Of a stretch of 64,000 nt of DNA, positions 7,262 to 14,555 are shown in pieces; within the stretch, counting starts at the first letter, position 1, and each line of letters begins with the position of its first letter. This DNA comes from Devosia sp. GTDB lineage: Bacteria; Pseudomonadota; Alphaproteobacteria; Rhizobiales; Devosiaceae. The position numbers were made by a program, and so were the translations under genes. Under the pieces are notes generated by a model. It saw only the letters and a list, made by a program, of their open reading frames with translations, was not told the origin of the DNA and did not search any database. The stretch spans positions 124,001-188,000 of the forward strand of contig NZ_JAGIAW010000005.1 in NCBI RefSeq assembly GCF_017744655.1. Reading direction: 5' to 3'.

Positions 7262-9076
7262 TTGCCCATTCGCCAGCTACCCGAAGACCTGATCAACCGC
7301 ATCGCCGCCGGCGAAGTGGTCGAACGCCCCGCCAGCGTCGTCAAGGAACTGGTCGAGAATTCCATCGATGCCGGCGCCCGCCGCATCACCATCACGACCG
7401 CCAATGGCGGCATGGATCTCATCCGCATCACCGATGACGGCCATGGCATGGACCGTGAAGACCTGCTGCTTTCGGTCGAGCGCCACGCCACCTCCAAACT
7501 CAGCGCAGACGACCTCGACGATATCCGCACCCTCGGCTTCCGCGGCGAAGCCCTCGCTTCCATCGGCTCTGTCTCGCGCCTCTCCGTCGCCTCGCGTCCA
7601 GCCCACGCCGAAACCGGCCTCGCCGTCATCGTCGACAATGGCCGCCGCACCGGCCCCATGCCGCAGGCGATGAACCGCGGCACAGTGATCGAGATGCGCG
7701 ATCTCTTCGCCCAGGTCCCGGCGCGCCGCAAATTTCTTAAAAGCGCTCGCTCCGAAACCGCTGCGATCACCGACGTGGTCAAGCGCCTCGCCATGGCCAA
7801 TCCGGAAATCCACTTCATCCTCGAAGGCTCGGACCGGATGATGTCGAACTGGCCGGCGATCACCGGAGAAGGCGCGCTCGCTGCCCGTCTCGGCCAGGTC
7901 ATGGGTGCCGATTTCGTCGACAATGCCGTACCCCTCGCCATGGCACGCCACGGCGTCGTCGTCGCGGGGATGGCGGGCCTCCCGACCTATACCCGCGCCA
8001 ATTCCCTCTCCCAGTTCTACTTCGTCAATGGCCGCTCGGTGCGCGACAAGGTGCTGGTCGGTGCCATCCGCGCCGCCTATGCCGACTATGTCTTCCGCGA
8101 TCGCTTCCCGGTCGTCGCCCTCTATGTCGCCATCGATCCCGCCGAAGTCGACGTCAACGTCCACCCGGCCAAGGCAGAACTGCGCTTCCAGGATCAGGGC
8201 GCCATTCGCGGCGCCGTCATCCGCGCCATTGGCGTTGCCCTCGCCGCCGCTGGCTTCAAGGCCTCCAATAGCGTTGCCGAAGACATTCTGGGCGCCTTCA
8301 CCGCCCCCGAAATGGCTCCGGCACCCGAGCCCATCGGCTATACGCCAACTCTCGCTCCACCGCGTCCCGCCAGCTACAGCTACGCACCGACCACGGCCCC
8401 GCTCAATCTCGACCGCTCGCCCAGCCGGTTCAGCGGCTTCACCGAGCCCAGCGCCCGCGTCGAGGCCGTGCCCGAAATGCCCGAAATCGTCGACTATCCC
8501 CTCGGCACCGCCCGCGCGCAGATGTTCGACAACTACATCATCGCCCAGAACGACACCGGCCTGCTGCTCGTCGATCAGCACGCCGCCCATGAGCGCCTGG
8601 TCTACGAGCGCTTCAAGGCCCAGCTCGCCTCCGGCCCCGTAGCAAGCCAGGCCCAGTTGATCCCCATCGTCATCGAGCTCCCCGAGGAAGACTGCACCCT
8701 CCTCGAAGAAGCAGCACCGGAACTCGAAAAATTTGGCCTCTATCTCGACCGCTTCGGCCCCCGCGCCGTTGCCGTGCGCGAAACCCCGGCGCTTCTGGGC
8801 AATAGCGATATCAACGGCCTCGTCCGCGATCTCGCCGATGGCCTCGCCGAATGGGAAAGCGCCGCGGCGCTGACCGACCGCATGGAGGCGATCATCGGCC
8901 GCATGGCCTGCCACGGCTCCGTCCGCTCCGGCAGGCGCCTGCGCGTCGACGAAATGAACGCCCTCCTCCGCGACATGGAAGCGACGCCCCATTCCGGCCA
9001 GTGCATCCACGGCCGCCCCACCTATGTCGAACTGAAAAAGGGCGATATCGAGCGGTTGTTTGGACGCAGCCGGTGA
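7262..9076 (+). CDS. mutL: DNA mismatch repair protein MutL
   Basis: A 604-residue mismatch repair protein. N-terminal GHKL ATPase motifs are ELVENSIDAGA, DDGHGMD and GFRGEALASI. A proline-rich linker (about residues 340-400) leads to the C-terminal dimerisation and nuclease domain, with the metal motif DQHAAHERLVYE (the DQHA-X2-E-X4-E endonuclease signature) plus ACHGSVRSG and CIHGRPT. It is therefore the nicking type, found in bacteria without MutH. Translation begins at a TTG, supported by AAGGAG 8 bases upstream. An inverted repeat follows the gene. Confidence 0.96.
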   Translation: MPIRQLPEDLINRIAAGEVVERPASVVKELVENSIDAGARRITITTANGGMDLIRITDDGHGMDREDLLLSVERHATSKLSADDLDDIRTLGFRGEALASIGSVSRLSVASRPAHAETGLAVIVDNGRRTGPMPQAMNRGTVIEMRDLFAQVPARRKFLKSARSETAAITDVVKRLAMANPEIHFILEGSDRMMSNWPAITGEGALAARLGQVMGADFVDNAVPLAMARHGVVVAGMAGLPTYTRANSLSQFYFVNGRSVRDKVLVGAIRAAYADYVFRDRFPVVALYVAIDPAEVDVNVHPAKAELRFQDQGAIRGAVIRAIGVALAAAGFKASNSVAEDILGAFTAPEMAPAPEPIGYTPTLAPPRPASYSYAPTTAPLNLDRSPSRFSGFTEPSARVEAVPEMPEIVDYPLGTARAQMFDNYIIAQNDTGLLLVDQHAAHERLVYERFKAQLASGPVASQAQLIPIVIELPEEDCTLLEEAAPELEKFGLYLDRFGPRAVAVRETPALLGNSDINGLVRDLADGLAEWESAAALTDRMEAIIGRMACHGSVRSGRRLRVDEMNALLRDMEATPHSGQCIHGRPTYVELKKGDIERLFGRSR

Positions 9077-9088
9077 TGCCCGCAGGAT

Positions 9089-9231
9089 CACCCCCACCCA
9101 TCCTCCCCCATCAAGGGGGAGGTGTCGTATCCAGTTTTTGGCACAGTCTTGCCCTCCCTCAGTCCCAACCGAATTCGCTATGGCGAATTCGGTGGCACCT
9201 CCCCCTTGATGGGGGAGGCCGGGAGGGGGTG
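9089..9231. repeat. Composite palindromic intergenic repeat, family A
   Basis: Two 36-bp arms (9089-9124 and 9196-9231) in inverted orientation, each a hairpin of C-rich and G-rich strands around ATCAA (TTGAT in the other arm), flank a 71-bp core. The core contains a further perfect palindrome at 9169-9192 with arms CCGAATTCGC and GCGAATTCGG around TATG. The same hairpin recurs at 26696-26742. It resembles REP/BIME or small MITE elements; it may also stop transcription after mutL. Confidence 0.75.
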
Positions 9232-9263
9232 TCGGCACACTCAGAACTCATCGAGATCGCCCC

Positions 9264-10799
9264 ATGACCTCCGGCATCCACCACGTCACCCTGATCACCG
9301 GCGACGTGCAGGCCAATGTCGATTTCTATGTCGGCTTCCTGGGGCTGCGCTTGGTCAAGCGCACCGGCGGCTATGAAGACGCGCGCCAGCTGCATCTCTT
9401 TTACGGCGACTATGCCGCGTCCCCCGGCTCGCTCATCACCTTCCTCGTCTGGCAGGGCGGCTCATCGGGCCAGGCCGGTGCCGGCCAGGTCAGCGAACTC
9501 TCCCTCGCCATTCCCCAGGGCTCCATCGGCTATTGGCTCGAGCGCGCCCTGACCCATCAGGTCAAGGTCGAAGGCACGGCACAGGAGTTCGGCGAAACCG
9601 TTCTCCGCCTCCGCGATCCCGATGGCGTGGTCCTGAAACTCGTCAGCGCCAACCTGCCCGCCCTGACCATGCCCGAGACCGACATCCCCGCCGAACACGC
9701 GATCCGCCGTATTCGCGGCGTCACCCTGCTCTCGGAAGTGCAGGAAGAAACCACGTCCTTCCTCACCCGCAATTTCGGCTTCCGCACCGGACCCGTCGAG
9801 GGCCCGATCCAGCGCCTCGTCTCCGACATCGGCGACGTCCTCGACATTCGCGACGCCGCCGGCTTCTGGCCCGGCGTTCCCGGCACCGGCACGGCCGACC
9901 ACGTTGCCGTTCGCGCCAAGGATGAAGCCGAAGTTCAAGCCGTCGAGCGCGAATTGCGAAAGCTCAATTCGAGCATGACAAACCTCCACGACCGGCAATA
10001 TTTTACCTCGCTCTATGTGCGCGAGCCCGGCAATGTTCTTATTGAGATGGCCAGCGACGGCCCCGGCTTCGCGCTCGACGAAACGCTCGAAAAGCTCGGT
10101 CACACTCTGTTCATGCCGCCTGACACGCCTGATCCCGAGGCAGTAAAAGTCATGCTGCCCCAGTTTGGCCTGCCCGGCGAAGAACGCGTCGTCTATCGTG
10201 ATCTCATCTACAAGCACCGTTTCTTCACGCCCGAAAACCCCGATGGCATGACCATCGCCCTCCTCCACGGCACCGGCGGCAATGAAACCGACTTGATGCC
10301 GCTCGCCCACCGCGCCGCGCCGAACGCCACGCTGCTCGGCATGCGCGGCCGCAGCACCGAAAGCGGCGTGCAACGCTGGTTCCGCAGCTTTGGCCCCTCG
10401 ATCTTCGACCAGAAAGACATCCGCTTCGAATCCCGCGCGCTTGAAGCCTTTTTCGGCGAGATAGGAACCGCCTACCGCCCGGACCCGGAAAAGCTCGTCG
10501 CCCTGGGCTATTCCAACGGCGCCAACCTCCTCGCCGCCGCCTTGCTCCTGCACCCTGGCTTCATCCGCCGCGCCGTGCTCATCCGCCCGGCCATGGTGCT
10601 GGACGAAGTGCCGCAAACCGATCTCAGCGGCACGAGCGTGCTCATCCTCCTAGGCGAGACCGATGCTTTCCGGATGCAAGGCGAAAAGCTGGTCGAAGCC
10701 CTCCGCTCCCGCGGCGCCGAGGTTGCGGTCGAAGTTCTCAGCGCCGGTCATGGCCTCGGAGATGATGATGCCCCGGCCATAGCCAACTGGCTGAACTAA
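9264..10799 (+). CDS. Fused ring-cleaving dioxygenase (VOC) and alpha/beta hydrolase, MhqO-MhqD-like
   Basis: A 511-residue two-enzyme fusion. Residues 1-310 are two vicinal-oxygen-chelate units of the MhqO/ring-cleaving dioxygenase type; likely metal ligands are His7 (GIHHVTLITGD), His213 (ADHVAVRAKDE) and Glu261 (VLIEMASDGPGF). Residues 315-511 are a phospholipase/carboxylesterase-like hydrolase of MhqD type: oxyanion segment LLHGTGGNE, nucleophile Ser417 in GYSNG, Asp467 in GETDAF and His496 in SAGHGLG. In Bacillus these activities are separate proteins in quinone and hydroquinone detoxification. The fusion is in frame with no frameshift sign. Substrate here is inferred. Confidence 0.85.
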   Translation: MTSGIHHVTLITGDVQANVDFYVGFLGLRLVKRTGGYEDARQLHLFYGDYAASPGSLITFLVWQGGSSGQAGAGQVSELSLAIPQGSIGYWLERALTHQVKVEGTAQEFGETVLRLRDPDGVVLKLVSANLPALTMPETDIPAEHAIRRIRGVTLLSEVQEETTSFLTRNFGFRTGPVEGPIQRLVSDIGDVLDIRDAAGFWPGVPGTGTADHVAVRAKDEAEVQAVERELRKLNSSMTNLHDRQYFTSLYVREPGNVLIEMASDGPGFALDETLEKLGHTLFMPPDTPDPEAVKVMLPQFGLPGEERVVYRDLIYKHRFFTPENPDGMTIALLHGTGGNETDLMPLAHRAAPNATLLGMRGRSTESGVQRWFRSFGPSIFDQKDIRFESRALEAFFGEIGTAYRPDPEKLVALGYSNGANLLAAALLLHPGFIRRAVLIRPAMVLDEVPQTDLSGTSVLILLGETDAFRMQGEKLVEALRSRGAEVAVEVLSAGHGLGDDDAPAIANWLN

Positions 10800-10815
10800 C
10801 CCTTCCAAAACAGAA

Positions 10816-10835
10816 ATCCCCGCTTTCGCGGGGAT
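10816..10835. terminator. Hairpin between convergent genes, repeat family C
   Basis: A stem of ATCCCCGC and GCGGGGAT with loop TTTC, followed by GACG. It lies between the convergent fusion gene and alpha/beta hydrolase gene and may end transcription from both sides, though there is no long T-run. The motif is the single-hairpin form of the repeat at 44766-44835. Confidence 0.5.
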
Positions 10836-10860
10836 GACGTCGTGCTTGGAATTGGCGGGC

Positions 10861-11631
10861 TCAGGCGTTCCGCCCGGCCCATTCGATGGCATAGTCCGCC
10901 ACTTCTTCCCAGCCCGGTTCGTTGGCGAGGTAGTGCGAGCGGCCAGCAAACTCGTGGAAGTCGGTCACTGCCTTCGAACCCTTCTGGCGATTGAAGGCCT
11001 GCCGGGCAAGGTTCGGGGTCACGGTATTGTCCTTCTCGCCGACAACGATCAGCAGTGGCTGCGTGCGCTTCTTCGGGCTCACCCAGGTGCCGAGATTGAG
11101 CGCGGCCTGGAAGAAGATGCGGCCGGGTGCCGGCACGACATATTTGGCATATTCCTCATCGCGCTGTGCCTTGGGTGCCGTGTTGGCAAAGCCCTTGTCA
11201 TAGGCAGCCTTGCTCAGCGTGAACGGCCGGCTCCAGCCATTGAGACGGGCGAGCACCGGGAAGGCCGCGGAGAGCGGCTTCGGCCCGGGAATAAGCCCGC
11301 CAATCGGAGCCGGGTCCAGCGCCACGCCGGCACTGCCAAGACCACGATCGAGCAGCAGTTGGGCGATCAGACCACCAAAGGAATGGCCAAGGATCAACGG
11401 CTTTTCCGGCAGGGCGCGGATGAGGGCCTCATAATGGTCGACAATCGCCCCCACAGTCAGCGAACCGAATTTCGGGTCGGGGTTGGCATTGAGTTCTGCT
11501 ACCGGGCGATCCATCAGCGGCCAGCTCGGCGCGATGACGGTATAGCCGGCGGCTTTAAACCGGCTTTTGAAGCGATCCCAGCTTGCCGGAACCTGCCAGG
11601 CACCATGAATCAGAACAACTGTCTTGGTCAT
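10861..11631 (-). CDS. Alpha/beta hydrolase
   Basis: A 256-residue hydrolase. It starts MTKTVVLIHGAW, with the oxyanion HG motif, and has the nucleophile elbow GHSFGG (Ser about residue 99). The His of the triad is likely in FAGRSHYLANEPGWEEV near the end. The start at 11631 has GGGAG 7 bases upstream; the frame stays open to 11862 but that would cross the shared promoter. It diverges from the OhrR-like regulator, with two related 21-bp sites between, so it is probably induced by oxidants or electrophiles. Substrate unknown. Confidence 0.87.
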   Translation of the reverse strand: MTKTVVLIHGAWQVPASWDRFKSRFKAAGYTVIAPSWPLMDRPVAELNANPDPKFGSLTVGAIVDHYEALIRALPEKPLILGHSFGGLIAQLLLDRGLGSAGVALDPAPIGGLIPGPKPLSAAFPVLARLNGWSRPFTLSKAAYDKGFANTAPKAQRDEEYAKYVVPAPGRIFFQAALNLGTWVSPKKRTQPLLIVVGEKDNTVTPNLARQAFNRQKGSKAVTDFHEFAGRSHYLANEPGWEEVADYAIEWAGRNA

Positions 11632-11691
11632 TTCAGTCTCCCATTGCTCGGTGCCGGACCCGTAGCCCTCGACACCGTCGATGGCAATTAC

Positions 11692-11712
11692 ATCGCATGC
11701 GATTAGATCGTA
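11692..11712. promoter_or_regulatory. Operator site 1 for the OhrR-like regulator
   Basis: Made of three related hexamers: ATCGCA, TGCGAT, then TAG, then ATCGTA. The first twelve bases, ATCGCATGCGAT, are a perfect palindrome. The reverse complement matches site 2 (11755-11775) at 16 of 21 positions, so the two sites face each other across the divergent promoter. Confidence 0.65.
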
Positions 11713-11754
11713 TTGAAGTGTAAAAATTGCATGGCTGATGTGAAATTCACCTCT

Positions 11755-11775
11755 TGCGATTCTATCGCATGCGAC
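11755..11775. promoter_or_regulatory. Operator site 2 for the OhrR-like regulator
   Basis: TGCGAT, TCT, ATCGCA, TGCGAC. It holds two overlapping dyads: TGCGAT-N3-ATCGCA and TCGCATGCGA. It lies 31 bp before the regulator's ATG, a good place for autorepression. Confidence 0.65.
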
Positions 11776-11805
11776 TATATCAGCCTTTTGACGTGGAGAT
11801 CTAAG

Positions 11806-12273
11806 ATGAGCGTGAACAATCTGAGCCCGGAAGAAATCGCCGAGCAGATGACGCTCGACCACATGATCTGCTTTGCCGCCTATTCGGCCAGCCAGGCCAT
11901 GAACCGCTTCTATCGTCCCATTCTCGACGAGATGGGCCTCACTTATCCGCAGTTCATCGTCATGATGGTTTTATGGGAAGAAGGCCAGACGACCATGAAG
12001 GCGCTGTCGGATCGGCTCATGCTCGAATCCAACACGCTGACGCCGCTGCTGAAAAAGCTTGAAGCCGCCGGCCTCGTCACGCGCGCCCGCAACAAGGACG
12101 ACGAGCGTCTGCTCGACATCGCCGCGACCGAAAAGGGCATGGCGCTGAAACGTCGCGGCTGCATGGCCCCGGTGGAACTGGCCGCCGCGACCGGCGAGAC
12201 GCTGGAAGGTGTCATTGAACTCCAGCAGCGCCTCGCCAATCTGCGCAACAGGTTGAACGCGAAGGCGAGCTAG
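11806..12273 (+). CDS. OhrR-like MarR family redox sensor
   Basis: A 155-residue MarR protein of the OhrR branch. The N-terminal block MICFAAYSASQAMNRFYRP and GLTYPQFIVMMVLWE are near-diagnostic: Cys22 is at the position of the peroxide-sensing Cys of OhrR, with Tyr36 and Tyr47 at the conserved hydrogen-bonding positions. A second Cys at 119 suggests the two-Cys type that forms an intersubunit disulfide. No ohr peroxidase gene is nearby; the divergent partner is an alpha/beta hydrolase. Its stop overlaps that of the convergent citrate synthase gene in CTAG. GGAG lies upstream of the ATG. Confidence 0.88.
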   Translation: MSVNNLSPEEIAEQMTLDHMICFAAYSASQAMNRFYRPILDEMGLTYPQFIVMMVLWEEGQTTMKALSDRLMLESNTLTPLLKKLEAAGLVTRARNKDDERLLDIAATEKGMALKRRGCMAPVELAAATGETLEGVIELQQRLANLRNRLNAKAS

Positions 12274-13340
12274 GCTGCCTTCGGACCCACATAGCGGGAC
12301 TGCGGGCGGATCAGCCGCCCGTTCGCCACCTGCTCATGGGCATGGGCCAGCCAGCCGCCGACACGGCCCGCCGCAAACACCCCGGTAAAGGCATCGCGCG
12401 GAAAGCCCAGTGCTTCGAGCAGCAAGGCGGTGAAGAATTCCACATTGGTATCGAGCGCGCGGTCGGGCTTCTTGAGCCGCAACAGCGCCAGCGCCTCGCG
12501 CTCCACCGCCTCGGCCAGTTTCACCCGCTCCGCATCCATGTCACCGGCGGCGCCCAGACGGGTCAGTGCCCCCTTCAGCGCATCGGCCCGCGGATCGCGC
12601 ACGCGATAGATGCGGTGCCCAAAGCCCATCAGCCGTTCCCCGCGTGCTAATTCACCCGTTAGCCAGGAATTTGCCCGTTCGGGCGCCCCCACCGCATCGA
12701 GCATATCGAGCACCGGCCCCGGCGCCCCGCCATGCAGCGGCCCCTTCAATGCGCCCAGCGCCGCCAACACCGCCGAAGTATAGCCGGCCCGCGTCGAAGC
12801 CACGACCCGCGCGGCAAAGGTCGACGCATTGAGCCCATGATCGCTCACCGTCACGAGATAGGTATCAAGCGCCTCAACCTCCGCCTTGCTCGGCGCCTTG
12901 CCCTTGAGCATGGCCAGCATATCCGCCGCATGGCCCAGCGCCGGATCAGGCGCAATCGCCGCCTGCCCCGCCTTGCGCCGCACCAAAGCCGGCACGAACA
13001 CGGCCGGCGCCGCCACCAGCAACAGCGCCGTATCAGCATCTTCCCCGTCCGGCAGCCGCGCCATCAACGCCCGCAGGCCCTCGGTGACCGACAGCGCCAG
13101 AATGGCCTCGTCGAGCCAGGCGACTTCGGCAAAGGCGCGCAACCGCGCCATTCCCAGCCGCGTCTTCAGCGCATTGCTACGCGGCAGCACGTCGCCGGCG
13201 AGAAGCCCCAAAACCTCCTCATAGGATTTCGACCCGGCCAGTTCGTCGAGCCTGTACCCGCAGATCACCAGCCGTCCATTGGCGCCATCGACTTCCGACA
13301 GCGTGGTTTCGGCGGCAATGACATCATCCAGTCCAGACAT
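12270..13340 (-). CDS. Citrate synthase family protein
   Basis: A 356-residue member of the citrate/2-methylcitrate synthase family, shorter than hexameric GltA (about 430). Conserved segments are [14 protein letters not shown] (oxaloacetate-binding His168), GPLHGG (His203) and GFGHRIY (His242). At the catalytic Asp position it has Glu301 (TNVEFF in place of the usual NVDF), seen in some other members, so activity may differ. It diverges from a second citrate synthase homologue that has a DNA-binding domain, with a perfect palindrome between. It is unlikely to be the main TCA enzyme; acyl-CoA specificity is unknown. Confidence 0.88.
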   Translation of the reverse strand: MSGLDDVIAAETTLSEVDGANGRLVICGYRLDELAGSKSYEEVLGLLAGDVLPRSNALKTRLGMARLRAFAEVAWLDEAILALSVTEGLRALMARLPDGEDADTALLLVAAPAVFVPALVRRKAGQAAIAPDPALGHAADMLAMLKGKAPSKAEVEALDTYLVTVSDHGLNASTFAARVVASTRAGYTSAVLAALGALKGPLHGGAPGPVLDMLDAVGAPERANSWLTGELARGERLMGFGHRIYRVRDPRADALKGALTRLGAAGDMDAERVKLAEAVEREALALLRLKKPDRALDTNVEFFTALLLEALGFPRDAFTGVFAAGRVGGWLAHAHEQVANGRLIRPQSRYVGPKAA

Positions 13341-13377
13341 GTTGCGTCTCCTTCGTCTTTACCGCTAGATTGGCTAC

Positions 13378-13401
13378 ATCAAGATTGACGTCAATCTTGA
13401 T
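13378..13401. promoter_or_regulatory. Perfect 24-bp palindrome between divergent citrate synthase genes
   Basis: Arms ATCAAGATTGAC and GTCAATCTTGAT without a spacer, every base paired. It lies 37 bp before one start codon and 23 bp before the other, within an 84-bp gap. The obvious candidate binder is the HTH domain of the adjacent citrate synthase fusion. A shorter palindrome follows at 13405-13414. Confidence 0.8.
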
Positions 13402-13404
13402 ACA

Positions 13405-13414
13405 ATTGATCAAT
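13405..13414. promoter_or_regulatory. Accessory palindrome ATTGATCAAT
   Basis: A perfect 10-bp palindrome starting 4 bases after the 24-bp one and 10 bases before the ATG of the HTH fusion. It shares the ATTGA/TCAAT core and may be a second, weaker half-site pair. Confidence 0.45.
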
Positions 13415-13424
13415 GTGAGACGCC

Positions 13425-14555
13425 ATGAGCTGGATATCCGCGGAAGCCGCCCTTACCCTCCTCGGCACCAAGCCGCAGACGCTCTATGCCAATGTCAGCC
13501 GTGGCCGTATCGCGGCCCGACCGGACCCGGAAGACCCGCGCCGCAGCCTCTATCGGCAAGACGATGTCGAGCGCCTCGCAGCCCGCCAAAAGGGCCGCCG
13601 CCCAGCGACGACGGTGGCCGCCGAAAGCATCGCCTGGGGCGAGCCGGTTCTTTCCACGGCCATTTCAACTGTCGCCAATGGCCATTTCTACATCCGCGGC
13701 CAGGACGCCGCGGCACTCTCCAAATCGGCTACGCTCGAAGATATGGCCATGCTGCTCTGGAGCACTTTGGTCCCAGTCGATTTCGGCACCATGACCACGA
13801 CGGGCGCCGATACCGGCCTCATCGCCTGTTATCGGCAGGTAGCAGAACTCGCCGCTACCCAGATGCCACCTTCCGGCCGTGCACGCAGCGTCCTCATCAA
13901 GGACGCCACGCTTGTCGTGTCCCTCGTCGCCGCCGCCATTACCGGCGCGCGCGTCGGCCCAGTCCACGAACGCCTCGCCGCGCATTGGCAACGTCCCGAA
14001 GCAGCCAATGCCCTGCGCTGCGCTCTCGTCCTTCTCGCCGAACACGAACTCAACGCATCGACCTTCGCCGCCCGCGTCACCGCCTCCACCGGCGCGCCGC
14101 TCGCGGCCGCCGTACTCGCAGGCCTTGCCGCCCTCTCTGGCCCACTCCATGGCACGGCCAGCCTCAGCATCGGCGCGCTCGTACGCGACGCAAAACGCTA
14201 CGGGGTCGAGACAGCCATTTCGGGCCTATTGCGCCAGGGTCGCCCCCTGCCCTGTTTCGGGCACCGGCTCTATCCCGACCATGACGTGCGCGCACCAGCT
14301 CTGATGGAGACGTTCACCGTCCCGGCGCTTTTTTCGGAATTGGCCGAAGTCGGCGAAAGGCTCAGCGGCGAAAAGCCCAATATCGACTTCGCCCTATCCG
14401 CCCTCGTTGCCGCGCATGACCTGCCCGACGACGCGCCGCTACAGATCTTCGCCCTGGCCCGCTGTGTCGGCTGGTTGGCCCATGCACTCGAGCAGATAGA
14501 AACGGGCGCGCTGATCAGGCCGCGCGCCCGCTATGTCGGCGAACTGCCTAGTTAA
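13425..14555 (+). CDS. Citrate synthase homologue with N-terminal helix-turn-helix domain
   Basis: A 376-residue fusion. Residues 1-58 are a MerR/excisionase-like winged [43 protein letters not shown] and [11 protein letters not shown] follow the pattern of domains that read DNA through helix two and a wing. Residues 65-376 are a citrate synthase fold with the key residues present: His207 (EHELNASTF), His242 (GPLHG), His280 (CFGHRLYP) and Asp321 (KPNIDF). The two parts are in one uninterrupted frame. I infer a metabolite-responsive regulator, possibly still catalytic, controlling itself and the divergent paralogue through the palindrome at 13378-13401. It overlaps the convergent edd gene by 8 bp. 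Confidence 0.88.
   Translation: MSWISAEAALTLLGTKPQTLYANVSRGRIAARPDPEDPRRSLYRQDDVERLAARQKGRRPATTVAAESIAWGEPVLSTAISTVANGHFYIRGQDAAALSKSATLEDMAMLLWSTLVPVDFGTMTTTGADTGLIACYRQVAELAATQMPPSGRARSVLIKDATLVVSLVAAAITGARVGPVHERLAAHWQRPEAANALRCALVLLAEHELNASTFAARVTASTGAPLAAAVLAGLAALSGPLHGTASLSIGALVRDAKRYGVETAISGLLRQGRPLPCFGHRLYPDHDVRAPALMETFTVPALFSELAEVGERLSGEKPNIDFALSALVAAHDLPDDAPLQIFALARCVGWLAHALEQIETGALIRPRARYVGELPS

Noticed and set aside
7277..9238. A 653-codon minus-strand reading frame opposite mutL
   Set aside because: It is the high-GC mirror of mutL, with Gly/Asp/Ala-rich composition and no domain; mutL is unmistakable on the plus strand.
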